64,000 nt of DNA. Origin: Azolla caroliniana. Taxonomy: Eukaryota; Polypodiophyta. Every line of letters begins with the position of its first letter. Position 1 is the first letter of the stretch. The stretch is from contig JBHGNT010000007.1 of NCBI GenBank assembly GCA_043228905.1, positions 8,928,001 through 8,992,000 of the forward strand. Direction: 5' to 3'. The notes under the pieces are model-generated. The model saw only the letters and a program-made list of their open reading frames with translations, made no database searches and was not told the origin of the DNA. Position numbers and translations under genes: made by a program. This document shows, piece after piece, positions 9,001-19,964 of this stretch.

Positions 9001-12000
9001 AACAATTCACACAATTTCCTGCGAATTTGCTTATCATGTCATCGTCTTCCAAAATGCACGGCAGAAAATCTGAAAATGCTCAAATATCACAATCCTGAAT
9101 GTGTGAATAATTTATGGACCATACATGAATCACGAGTACAATGTATGCTTGTCAGGTCAAAAGGTACGCTTATGCAAAGCAAGTAACAGAGCATTTTAGC
9201 AATTTGATGTTGGTTCTGTGTTGTATTCATGGCATCACTTCAGCTAGACATGTGTGTAGTACTAAAGCATGTCTCAGAATACTTGAACTACATAGATTTA
9301 CTCTGTGATAAAATCACAGGCTTGCCATTTTAATAGGAGTGTTCAAAATTTATCATGTTTTCCATTTTGAATGGTTCAGTGAATGACATTTTTTGTTATT
9401 TGAGGTCTAGTTATTGTACATGCGAGAGATAATTTTCATGTGATGAGCAAATTTAACAACCTTCTCAAGCATGCATCACTAATTCATTTCTTTCTCTAGA
9501 AGACTAGTATCGTTATGATACAAAGTGATGCATGAACACAAGTTTTGAGTACAAAATTTATTTCCCAACCCCCAGAATTTCAGTGATCTACTGGAATTTG
9601 GGTCTGTCTGATGCTTGCGAAGATCAACGTTCATCTGAATAATCCGAAATGGACTATGAATGCTCAATGTTTATGTTATTAGATTGCTTTTGAACATTAT
9701 GATCACATTTTGCAATCCTGTTTAGATATGGTGTCATATCTCATCCCATACCTTTTAATGTGAATGGTGGTATCTTAGGCCACAGGTTGTCCTCTTACTG
9801 GATGTGCATTAGAATCAGCTTTATTGTTACAACCAGATTCTAATTTCTTAATATTTCTGTGTTGTATCAGTCCGTTCATTTGGAACAGAAGGCAGAAAAA
9901 ATGATGGTCCTCAGATTCCAGCTAGTGATAAAGTTTATGAGTTCATCATTTTTCGTGGTTCAGATATCAAAGTAAGTATATTTCTTTGAAGGATCAGTTA
10001 TCTCTAAAGGGAAAAAAAACTGGCGTTTGACTGTTAATTTTCATATAGGATTTGCAAGTGAAAACTTCTCCTCCTCTACTACCAATACATAATGACCCTG
10101 CTATAATTTCAATTCAGGTATGCATTCTGGTATTGATGTCCTTCAATGCAAGAAATATACACCACTTTCAGCATGTTTAAGAGATATAAAATCCGTCCTC
10201 AGTTGTCTGAAATTATAAGTATCATGTTTCAAAGGTTTTATAAGAAAACACGACCAAAACTTATTTCCAGCGTCCGTGTTCTATTTTCGACCAAACTTTG
10301 CTCTAGTTGCTAATTTATGCAAAATAGGGGCTGCTAATAATTTTTGGACGATTTTCTTGTCAATGTTTTTTTTCTGATTTTGTTTCATTATCAGTCAATA
10401 ATTGGAGAGTGACTTTACATAAGGCTTCTGACACAGCCATGCATTGTTGTAGTTCCTGATTTATGCAAAACAGGCTCTGTCAATAACTTTTGGGCGTATT
10501 TTCTCATCAATGCTATACATACTTTGCCCTAGCTGCTAATTTATGCAAAATAGGGGCCCCGATAACTTTTGGAATGATTTTCTCATCAATGTTTTTTTGT
10601 TCTGAATTTGTTTCATTATCTATCAGATTTGGAAAATGATGAGATATATGATTTCTTACATAGCCCTACCATGTTCTAGTTGCTAATTTATGCAAAGCAG
10701 GAGCTGTCAATAACATTTGGGACAATTTTTGCACTGATGATTTGTTTACAGTTGTCTTATCATCAACTATTAGTTGGAGACCGGACTTTTTATATGAATC
10801 CTACAGTTTAAAAAGTTAAAATTGAACAAAGAAATTGGAGCTAATTGTTGGCTATATCCTTTCTTTATTAATATTTTCATTACTTCAGGTAGTGTCAGAA
10901 ACTCATATGTATCCCCTATGGCAGTATATACTCAGTAATTTTTGTCTTTATCTGATTTTTTCAGTCAGAGATTTCTATTCTATTCACTCGCGTGCATTAA
11001 ATTTAATTGTCCGTGCTAATTTATTCTTACCAAGAGGTGGCAAGCTGGTTTACTGTATTGCCCTCTATTTTTAACCAAGTATAATCTGAACATCTGGTTT
11101 GCTGTCATTATGCTTTGCACCCAGAGATGTTTTATTTGGTGCCATGGTATCAAAATAGCATTAGTAGGAAACTATCAAAATTTTATTTGATTTTCATGAA
11201 TAAGTTGGAAACTTCTTCTTTCATGACAGGCAGAATCTTCTCGCAATATAGCAGCCCCTGCGCGTTATATGGCTTCTCCGATTGAAACTGTTATGGGCAA
11301 TGCAACTTCAGGACATTACAATCATAGTGTTCTTCCTTACCATCATCCAATTAGTTCAGATGCATCATTATGGGCTTCCTCTCGTCCACCTTTAGATCCA
11401 ATGACAAATACACAATTATATTGGCCAACATTAGATGCACAGAAGGCTTCAATTCCTCAAGCTTTTCCATGGCAAACATCATTTCCTCCACAATTACCAC
11501 CTGATTCATCATTGGCACAACCAGAAGCACTGGTATCATCACCATTGCCTGTAATATCTGCATCTCATATCAATTCAACATCTTTGGCAGTGAATCACTC
11601 TTCTTCTGAATCATTGATTGCTTCAAAAATCACCCCGACTCATATAGCAAACAAAGAATCAGATTCTGTTGATTCTTCAACAACTGTGATGAATCCAATT
11701 ACCTCAAGGTTGTCATCTGTGAATCCAATGGCTCATGTTTCCAGAGAAGTGGCAAGCTTATCTCCTCTAGATTCACGTCATGAAACTAAACATGCTTCTG
11801 TGCAACCTGCTAGAAATCGGAGACAGTTTGGCAATGGGAAAGGTAATACTACTGATCAGTCCGACTTTTCTCAAAAGGTTGGTTATCGTGGTGGTAAAGC
11901 TCCCATAATCCAGAAGCAAGTATATAGACCAGTGCAAGTAGGTTCTAGAGATTCTCTGAAAACAGGGGATCATCAAATTGTAACAAAGTCACAGCCATTG

Positions 12001-13104
12001 CTACCTCTTCCAGTTTCTTTTAATCAACACCAACCCTTAATTCAGGTTAGATTACTACATCTGAAGGTAGTGTATGCCTGTGTGAAGTTGGTTTTTTTAC
12101 GGCAATCCTAATGTATTTAATCGTTTCAGGTACATGATAGAGTTAGATCAAATCCCAATAGAAGAGGAAGGGGTAGAGGTAACATTGTCGATCAGACTAA
12201 ACGAGTAAGGCTTTGATTTTCTGTTCTGTTTGTTGATATCAATTGTTGAATATATTTAGCCATAATATTCAATGTAGCCTCAGATAAGTAGTTTAATATA
12301 AAAGCTTCTAAACATGACATGCAGCTAGGATCCAAGGTCCTCGAAGATTTTGATTTTATTGCTATGAATGCAAAGTTCAATAAGCAAGAAGTATGGGATG
12401 AACTATTGAAGGGAAAATCCACAGAGAGACATTTAATGAGAGGAAGAAATTTACCTCCTGACTGTGTAGAGGGGGCAACAGAAATAAAGGATGCTGAGAC
12501 GCCAATAAAGGTATCCTCTTTCATGTACATTCGACTGTCAGTCCATAGCATGAATTCAGTTTCAATATTCTCTCCGATGTACTTGTTGCGTTAAGTGGAA
12601 TAGGACGTCAAATGCTTGGTCAATGTCATATCAGCTCAAGCAATTTGAATTGGTGTAGATTATGCAAAAAACAAGCTAACTTCTTTCATGTATTTTCTTA
12701 ATTTCATACAGTCGGTTTATGTAAAAGATGACTTCTTTGATTCGTTATCTTATGGTGCTCTTGATCATGAGCATGGCAAACCTGAGCATCTGAAGTTCTC
12801 TGAGCAGCAAAAGATAGACAAAGAGGTCTAATTTTTCTTTGTTCTTCCAAAAACCTTTAAGAAAATAAAATATTACAGGCATGTCTTGTATACATCTTTT
12901 TGGAATTGTTTTGGCGAGGTTTGATATCATTTTTTCTTGTTACTTATCCAGACATTTGGAAATATTCGGTTGAGGAATAGATATCAACATGGTAATGCCC
13001 ATCGTGAGGGGCGGGGAGGCCACTCAGGGCATCGACTAGGTCAAAGCATGGGTCGGGGAAATAACTTCAGATATCAGAGTATCAGGAATGAAGGAAAGAT
13101 ATAG
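6087..13104 (+). CDS. DCP5: Decapping protein 5 (LSM14/Scd6/RAP55 family), 8 coding exons
   Basis: Coding exons joined at GT-AG sites: 6087-6213, 9871-9971, 10049-10117, 11230-12045, 12130-12204, 12325-12510, 12712-12825, 12952-13104 (TAG). The product is 546 residues, slightly shorter than typical plant DCP5. Residues 1-~90 form the LSM14-type Sm domain (starts [16 protein letters not shown], with [20 protein letters not shown] and [13 protein letters not shown]). A Ser/Pro/Gln-rich linker follows (~100-395). Next come the FDF domain ([20 protein letters not shown], ~403-422), an FFD box ([12 protein letters not shown], ~462-473), a TFG box ([10 protein letters not shown], 497-506) and an RG-rich tail. 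Family knowledge: a P-body protein that activates mRNA decapping with DCP1/DCP2 and represses translation. All frames join without stops, so the gene looks functional. The start is the first ATG, at the expected Sm-domain start. Confidence 0.93.
6400..7330 (+). repeat. Degenerate ~100-bp repeats in DCP5 intron 1
   Basis: Phrases such as catggaaa..gatgctgaaa, acaagaatggttcatgca and aggaatggttcctgcat recur at several places between 6400 and 7330. This suggests an old, diverged tandem array inside the 3.66-kb first intron (6214-9870). The unit boundaries are not sharp. Confidence 0.4.
8521..8772. repeat. 129-bp tandem duplication in DCP5 intron 1
   Basis: Two consecutive copies start tgaatctggctag (8521) and tgaatgtggctag (8650). 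Each ends ggcatcacgagag. Only a handful of differences are visible, so the duplication is recent. Confidence 0.9.
10305..10760. repeat. Four-copy diverged repeat in DCP5 intron 3
   Basis: The motif ctaatttatgcaaaatagg followed by an aataacttttgg-like block and ttctcatcaatg occurs near 10310, 10455, 10530 and 10680, with spacing of about 80-150 bases. It lies wholly within the intron 10118-11229. Sequence drift between copies suggests an old array. Confidence 0.7.
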
Positions 13105-13765
13105 TAAGCACCATGACGAATAATTCAAACACTTGAGGTCATAATGAATTGAGGGTTTGTGGCAAATTCTTGTTGTGATTATATGCAGTTATATGCATGC
13201 ATCAATTCGCAAGGGCATGAATTTTAAGTGTTTACAGAACCTAGGCTTGACCCGATGCGTTGCCTGAGTAATGAAAAGCCAGCTTGTTCATGTTAGTTTC
13301 TATTCATCCATTTGTATCGGCGATTTTCATTTAGGCTCTTGGTTCAACAACTCCATAGCAAAAAGATTATTTTATAAAGTTTGGTATGTTGTTGAAGCTC
13401 ATATGATAAGAAACCTTCATTTAATTAGTGAGGCAAGTCCAAAGGACAATCAGTTGATGCAATATAATAAACTTGAATTGAAATGTGATGTTGTCTCACT
13501 GAAACTATCCTCTTTGTTATGGTTTCCATGGTGATTAAAACAATGAATTACATAGACCATTCTATTTGAAGATTTGTATATGCTGATGTATCTTGCTTTC
13601 CAATCCTCTAAGATTCATGCTTTTGGCATATGGCATTCAAGCCTTTAAGCTGTGATTTAGTGGTTCAACTTTGGCTTGAATAGTTCAAAGTTATTGTACA
13701 TTCAATTTTCAACTTTTCAAGAAAAGGTTTTTTTTTTAACTCAAGATGTGCTTTAGACTTCCAAC
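13105..13765 (+). other. DCP5 3' UTR and downstream spacer
   Basis: AT-rich sequence after the TAG, without a further coding domain. The 3' UTR end is not resolved, and no single polyadenylation signal stands out. An 87-codon frame at 13271-13534 shows no recognisable motif. Confidence 0.5.
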
Positions 13766-14071
13766 ATGGTAGACGGACGCAACGGAAGCAAAAATAAGAG
13801 TGAACCAAATTTTAATGTGGAAACCCCAAATAGGGAAAAAACCATGGGAACCATACGTTCCAAACAACTTCACTATGTTTTGAGGACAACCAAATACAAC
13901 CTCTCTAGGTTTTCACTAGAGGAGGAATGTATTTGCCTCAAGGAAACAACCTTGGTTACAACCTTCACCCGACTGAGTGGATAGAATAACATGATTACAA
14001 CTAAGTACAACCTCTCTAGGTCTTGACTAGAGGAATGTACATACCTCAAGGTAACAACCTTGGCTACAACC
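13766..14071 (+). mobile_element. Fragment related to the copia B LTR, with an internal duplication
   Basis: The block aatgtggaaaccccaaatag and the following aaccatgggaacc resemble the B LTR (19484-19535 and 46190-46240). It is followed by two copies of a ~75-bp unit (tacaacctctctaggt..cctcaagg..acaaccttgg) at about 13890-13965 and 14005-14071. It abuts the 5' LTR of E. Confidence 0.55.
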
Positions 14072-14352
14072 TGTTGGCATAAAAGGCCAACTCCTTCTAT
14101 ATATATTGTATCCTAAGTGTGAACTCGTTCTTGAGCTAGGGCTTGAGTATATAAGCTCACCCTAACATTGTAACAGATGTACTTCTAGAGTTCGAAGGTT
14201 AATGCAATATGGTCTTAGTTTGAGCAGATCTCTCTCTCCCCCCCCCCCCCTCTCTCTTTATGTAATTGTGCATATATTCACATGTGTTGTTTGCAAAACT
14301 CACTAATAGGTCCTCAACCATCTTTTGTAACTTCTACATATTATCTCCATCA
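14072..14352 (+). mobile_element. 5' LTR of copia E
   Basis: Starts TGTTGGC and ends CA, 281 bp. It contains a TATA-like tatataagctcacc near 14150 and a pyrimidine run of CT units with 12 consecutive C at 14231-14262. A primer-binding site follows two bases later. It does not resemble the LTR found at the far end of the same coding remnants (30167). Confidence 0.75.
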
Positions 14353-14354
14353 AG

Positions 14355-14366
14355 TGGTATCAGAGC
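14355..14366 (+). other. Primer-binding site of copia E (initiator Met tRNA)
   Basis: TGGTATCAGAGC is the standard plant copia site complementary to the 3' end of initiator-Met tRNA. It lies 2 bases after the LTR. Confidence 0.9.
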
Positions 14367-14885
14367 GATTTGCAGTCCGGAGGCAACAACAACGCAAACA
14401 TGAGAAGAGAAGAAACGACTGAAGGAAAGGACTAGGTCAACAAATCTTACTTCCCAAAGAACATGGCCTCTGTAGGATGTATTGATCATCCGGTGTCAAA
14501 TCGAGGCAATAAGGCATAATAATAAGCAAGCTTCGATGACAGTTGACGAATGACGTTCACTAGACAAAATAGTCAGGTCGACCATTCAAATGCATCTGGC
14601 CGAGAACATCTACTTTAGTATGGCCAAAGAGACAACGTCATTCACCTTGTGGGAGAAGCTCCAAGCCATTTATGAGAAGTAGTCCTCCTCATCAAAGCTC
14701 ATATTGATTCGACAGTTCTTCAATGTGAAGATGAGAGAGACAGATCCGACGACCTCCCACATTAAACCTTCAACTGGGTGTTATCTGAATTCTCCTCCTA
14801 AGGGATCAACTTCGAAGAAGAAGTGAAAGCCCTTGCCTTACTTTCGAGTTTGTCGGCGAGTTGGGAGGTATTTTGCACGACATTT
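14367..14885 (+). pseudogene. Copia E gag, N-terminal part, cut by insertion of F
   Basis: A UBN2-type gag is readable across stops and a frameshift near 14765: MHLAENIYFSMAKETTSF, TLWEKLQAIYEK, then FEEEVKALALLSSLSASWE. It breaks at 14885, and the gag continues at 29721 after the F-bounded insertion. The boundary 5-mers are cattt (14881-14885) and cattc (29716-29720). Confidence 0.75.
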
Positions 14886-15293
14886 TGAAAAGATTGATGT
14901 GCGGAAGCTTAACAGAACACAACTGGCTCAACCAGACAAAATTAGAGAAAACACAAAGAATCAATGGAGAACTCGGAAGAGAGAGAGAGAGAGAGAGCAG
15001 GAAAACACAGAAGCTCAAATTCAAAATAATATGTTCTCTATACAAACAAATGTGCTCATAGAGCACTTTTATACGTCCTTAGAGGACGGTCAAAAGTACT
15101 GACAAGTACTTTAATGCTCATAATTGAGCTACTGACACTAACTCCTAAACTTTTAACTACCTACTAAACTAGGAGCGTAGACCTCTAATAGCCTATCAGC
15201 TCCCCGTGGATCCGGTTCTCCAATCCGGGCCTAGCCAATCGGTTTTCATCTGATTTGCTCTCGGCTTATTCAGCCAATCCAGTTGTGAAGAAT

Positions 15294-15669
15294 TGGATAT
15301 GATTCTTGTGAAGCGGAAGAGATGTGAGTTATGTGTGTGTGTATGAAAGAGAGAGAGAGTGAGTGAGTGAGAGAAACACAGAGAATACGCAAGGTAAAGT
15401 ATATTAACAAAGGAGAAAGACTCAATACAATACAAGGTAGGAGGAGGGTGCTTTATATAGTCACCCTCTCTCTTCATTAACTACAAGACTCATGGAGCAT
15501 GGGGAATGTGAAAGCTCATAAGTTATGTGTCATAGAATATGATTCTATGACTCATACTAAATGCTAGAATACAAAGAGGTGACATAATGGTGACTCTTGA
15601 CCATTGGAGTGTCTATTCACTCTCAAGGTGAGTTCACACACTAGACCAAGTTGAGCTTGATTCTCAACA
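15294..15669 (-). mobile_element. Solo LTR (same family as 30167 LTR) inside the F 3' LTR
   Basis: Read on the + strand it runs TGTGAAG..CTCAACA, 376 bp, flanked by ccagt and ccggc (3 of 5 match). Removing it restores continuity with the other F LTR. It has a TATA-like box (rc of ctttatatagtcacc, near 15450), a (GA)n run and a 15-bp-arm palindrome at 15524-15556. It matches the LTR at 30167-30540 over most of its length. No internal sequence is present, so it is a product of LTR-LTR recombination. Confidence 0.75.
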
Positions 15670-15698
15670 CCGGCCAATGTTTAGCTTGCTTCTCAACA

Positions 15699-16684
15699 CT
15701 CTCCCTCAAGCTCAACTTGAGGTTCCTCTTGCTCTACCAGTTCCTCGCCTCGGCTCCTCTTGCCAGCTTGTCTCTTGGCACACGCTCCTCGACCCATGTA
15801 GTCCCGGGCTCCTCAACCCGTTTGGTCCTGCGCTCTTTGACCTCCTCGGTCGGCTTGTCTGCTCTTTAAGCTTTCCTCAACTCGCTTGTTGTCATGATAT
15901 TGGCGCCCCTCAACTCGTCTAGTCCATTTCAATGTTGGGTTTGGCTACCCTCTCATTCGCTTGGCCTTTATATGATTCGGCTCTCCCGAATCGAACTTCT
16001 CGATCGAATTGATTGTCTCCAATTCATCCTCCTTCAAGCCCTTTACCACATCCGACCATGTCTTGGTCCTGACCTTTTTCTTCCAGTCGGCTCTGTCCTT
16101 CTTGACTCTTCCATCTTTGCCACCTGCTCTGGCTCTTCTGGATGGTTCGACTTCCTCGGTCGATTTGGCTTCTTCTTGGGCTTTCCCTTTGCCTTCGGTT
16201 GGCTCTTTCTCCGGCTCATCATCATCATTATCATCACAACGGTTGTTCTTCCTAGCTGCTCTCCCCCTCAAGTGTGGCACGTCAAGGTGTTAGATACCAA
16301 GCATCTCTGAGAAATGTTGCAACTTGTCCAATCCGAGTGCCTTGGTGAAGATGGCGGCCACCTACCGATCTGTTCGAACATACCAGAGTTTGACTTCATT
16401 GCTCTGGACCCGCTCGCGCACAAAGTGATAATGCACTTTGATGTGCTTCATGCGAACATGGAATACGGGGTTCTTGGCTAGTTGCATGCTACTGATGTTG
16501 TCGTAGTGGATCGGGATTGGAGTGGGAACATCGACCCATAAGTCCTGCAACAGCCATCAGAGCCATATAGCCTCACAAGTTGTGATGGTGGTGCGTCTAT
16601 ACTCAACTCGGTGCTTGACAAGGCCAATGTCGGCTGCTTCTTGCTACTCCAGGTTGCAGCTACGCTCACGAGAGAGAACATGAA
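15699..16684 (-). pseudogene. Copia F: RNase H end and extension domain
   Basis: Reading down: TWSSKKQPTLALSSTE (~16610-16660), PTPIPIHYDNISSMQLAKN, VHYHFVRERVQSNEVKLWYV, FTKALGLDKLQHF and HLDVPHLRG at the canonical polypurine tract (16261-16272, rc CTTGAGGGGGAG). The extension then follows, with TKTWSDVVKGLKEDELETIN, FDSGEPNHIKAKR, ADRGGQRAQDQTG and the terminal peptide PQVELEGEC across a second tract (15699-15710, one base changed). The stop TGA lies in the LTR. RNase H is cut at about 16684 by gypsy D. Stops and shifts make it non-functional. Confidence 0.8.
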
Positions 16685-18300
16685 ACCTTCGTGGTGCTTG
16701 TCCCTCTCCGCCTTCGTTTGGCAATGTGCAGCCACTTCCGCGTCGAACTTGTCCTGAATTGCCTTGACCGCCTTACGGGCTTTTGCCTGAATGTTTGTTT
16801 CTCTGTCTGAGGACTGACGGAGTTCTGACCTAAGGCGGTTGATCTCAGACTCAGCTAGCACCGTAGCCCTTTTTGCCTTAGCCATTATTGCTGCTTGGGC
16901 CTCTGCCTCCTCTCGTAGAATCTGTAGTTCAGTTGCTTGGGAGGCAGGAGCGGAAACTGGTTGTGCCATTGGTGCACTGTTTTCTAGCTCTGTAATACGT
17001 TGTTACGCTTTATTCAACTACTCTTGGGTTACTTTTACGGTTTTCCACATGTTTTTGTTCTTGATAGCCATATCTTTGACGCCTAGGATGACCTTTGCCA
17101 ACTCCCTATGAACCTTTACTAAGGCCGTGTTACGTGGCGAGAGTTTGATCCCTACGCGGCGACGCGGCGAACACTCGCGTTTCTTTTCCTACCTACCCTT
17201 CGCCTTCGCTTTCCATCGTCTATGTCAGAGCACGCTCAATCATTTATTGTTCGGCGTGATCTTCGGCCATTCGCTGGGACACCTTAATCTGTTGTGTCGC
17301 CAGGAACTCCATGAGTTCATAAGTTGTGCCAAATTACAAGAGGGTGCCGAATTCGTAGGCCGTGTCCGGGATGTCGGGGTAGGACAAAACTTCGCTTTCC
17401 GTAGTCAACACGCCCTTACCACATTTCGACTGTCCGGTTATTATTGGCCATGGTTCGGACATCAACTCTAATGTTGTGGTGGCCTCTGTAGGGGCGGATT
17501 TTTAAACGCATGGGGATGTATCTTTCACAAGTACGCAATCGTCCTTTCTATCTAGGCTCATGCACTTGGGTTTCGGGCTTCTGCATGCCGTCTCTTGCTC
17601 GACCTGGGACTATGTTGGTTGTGCTTCGCCGGGGTGGCTTCTGTTTCACGCGGGTTTGCTTCTTCCTCCCATTCTGTCTCCTTGAGGCCAGCTAGTCTTC
17701 GTTTTGCTGACCGTGGTGTGGGTGTCTGGCGGCTTGTTTCCGGGGCGGGGAGGCCACAGAGGGGGAATAGTACTGTAAAGTACTGCTTGATAGGGCGAAG
17801 CTTTTTTCCGCCCTCTATCAGTGTTGGTCCTGTGATGAATCCCCAGTCAATGGAATGCCCTCGAACGTGTCCGTGACGATGCCTGCTTTCTACTTTGGCA
17901 TCCCATAGGCATTAGTATGTACGAACCCTACTACCAACAAGAACTTTTCCACTTCCCGAAAGAATGGGTTTGGGATATCTCGTGTTCTGTATGCCTTCGC
18001 GGAGGTTAAATATTCTCCAAAGTACTGTTGAAGGGCTCCGGGGAATTTCGAAGTGACGTTCACCACTTCCAGATAAACCCGGCTTCTTCCTAATACTAGT
18101 GTTTATGATGGTGTCGACATTGAGTTTCTTGGCCACCTCTTGTGCATCGGGGTGTGGTGGAGCTTCTACTACCTAGATGCAGCCTTCAAAGCCGTTGTCA
18201 TGTAACCATCGCCACAGGACCGGGGAGATAAAGATCGGCATGTCGTCCCGTCGAGATGCGCGGGTAGAGCTACTAGCGGGCAAGGATCACAAGCTTATCC
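16685..18300 (-). pseudogene. Gag-like, coiled-coil remnants of a gypsy element (D region)
   Basis: At 16685-16969 there is an Ala/Glu/Lys-rich coiled coil (MAQPVSAPASQATELQ.., then QAKARKAVKAIQDKFDAEVA). At ~17290-17420 there is YELMEFLATQQIKVSQRM. At 17890-18245, across frameshifts, there is MPIFISPVLWRWLHDNGFEG, EVAKKLNVDTIINTSIRKK, VYLEVVNVTSKFPGALQQYF and PNPFFREVEKFLLVVGFVHT. I do not recognise the last block. These lie 3' of an integrase on the same strand, so they are either the gag of a second, tandem D element or an extra ORF. The integrase-to-gag order is unusual. Confidence 0.45.
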
Positions 18301-18628
18301 GTCTGTGATGGCCCAAGGAGGGTGGGGAGTGAGGAGAGCGAGGAGAGCAAGGAAAGCAAGGAGAGCGAGGAGAGCGAGAAGAGTAGATAGGGTGGGAGCG
18401 CCAATTGTCTTCTTTTTGTGAGGATGATAAGTTAGGGTTCAAGAGTCGGCGAATCATTGTGTGGATGCGTGTTCTCTCTTCCTTGGAAAGTGTGCATGCA
18501 TGTAGTGCCTTTAATAGTTGTGATTTTCCTTCCATATTTTATTATTATTATTTTCTTTCATTTCAGACCTAACAGTTACAACTAGTTTTAAAGTACATTA
18601 ATGTTACATGCTTACCAGTGGGCCCCGT

Positions 18629-19403
18629 TTAGTGGCCGTTTCGTTCTACCAAGGAAACAACCCAATTATCTTCATCGGCACAAAGCGGGTTTGGCGGTGT
18701 GGGTCCCAAATACGGCTTTAATCGAAAGTCGTTGACTTTTTGACGCAAAACTTCCCTTGCCAGGGTGCCTAGTTCAAATGTCCTGTTCTCAGCTCCTATT
18801 ATCCAGTATGGCCCTGTCCATCGGAAACGCAGTTTCCCCAACATCTGTCCCATGCATGTTTGGAAAACTAAGACGTCTTTCCCAATTTTAAAATGCTTCT
18901 GATTGGTGCCACCGTGCCGGTCTACGAATACCTTCCGCCGCCGCTGCTCATGCTCGAGAATCGTCATGTTGTGGACCCTAGCTTCGCCCAATTCGAGTAG
19001 TTGTTGTAACCGAATTTGCTCAGACTGGTCCTCCAACAGTCATTCGCGGACCTGTATTCGTAAACTTGGTATCTGAAATTCTATAGGCATTACAGCTTAC
19101 AGCCCAAACGCTAGGCGGAATGGTGTTGATTGGACGCTGATTTTGAAGCTCGTACGGTCTACCCATAAGGCGCTGTGCAACTTCATGTCCCAATCCGTGC
19201 GGTTGTCGTTGACGATCTTTTTCAAGATATTCTGAAGTGTTTTATTCGTCGACTCCGCGAGACCATTTTCCTGTGGATAATACGGCGTACTCTTCTTGTG
19301 TACCATGGCGTAATGTTTAGTGAGATCGTAAATGACCATATTCAAGAAATGGCTTCCTTGATCGCTGATGAGCTCGATAGGACAGCCAAAACGCCACCAA
19401 ATA
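18629..19403 (-). pseudogene. Gypsy D integrase core and C-terminus
   Basis: Reading down from 19403: WWRFGCPIELISDQGSHFLN (second catalytic Asp in SDQG), STPYYPQENGLAESTNKTL (catalytic Glu in GLAES), LHSALWVDRTSFKISV and TPFRLAFG, then after stops a C-terminal region with HNMTILEHEQRRRKVF, FQTCMGQMLGKLRFRWTGPY (GPY/F-type) and LRQKVNDFRLKPYLG. The first catalytic Asp is missing because copia B interrupts the gene at 19404. Stops occur near 19095 and 19040. Confidence 0.8.
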
Positions 19404-19957
19404 TGTGACGCGGAAATGATGCTTGGCCACAATCGAGTCTTAAAACAACGAATGGAAGAGAGCAAACTGAAAATAAGATGACACAGAATGTTAATGTGGA
19501 AAACCCTAAATGGGTAAAACCACGGGTGCCCATAGACTCCAACTATCACTATGAGGAGTGGAATACAATGTGAGACTCAGAGGCAACGACCTCGAGCTCT
19601 ATGTCTTTGCCAACCGGCGGTTACAACAGAAACTAGTTCTGTATCTCTCTCTCTCTCGCTTGCTCACACTCTGTGTACAATGATGATACAACCACTACTA
19701 CACCATATTCACATAAAGTGATTGCCCTAAGTCATATTTATACTTATATGAATTTTGGGTTATTTACAAATATAACCTCAATCGGCTAACCATGAAACAT
19801 ATTTACACATATGTCCTTGGATCCGGTTTGCACCGGATCCATCCGGATTCACTCAATCCAGTTTCCAGGTCTCATCCGGAACCCTTCCGGATCCGGTTCC
19901 TTCATCCAATTCGTCCGATCTGGCTCCTCCGATTCTCATCCAGATCCCATCCGGAGG
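19404..19957 (-). mobile_element. 3' LTR of copia B (first copy)
   Basis: Matches the B LTR at 46094-46621 block by block: the aatgtggaaaaccctaaatg region, ggcaacgacctcgagctcta, the (CT)n run at 19647-19661, agtgattgccctaagtcata, and a cluster of TCCGGAT/CCGGATC words at 19810-19960. Its inner end is slightly truncated compared with the second copy: the bases just before the polypurine tract are missing near 19957. Confidence 0.8.
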
Positions 19958-19964
19958 GACCTTG

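Noticed and set aside
10835-11074. 79-codon open frame with hydrophobic residues
   Set aside because: Lies entirely inside DCP5 intron 3 and has no domain.
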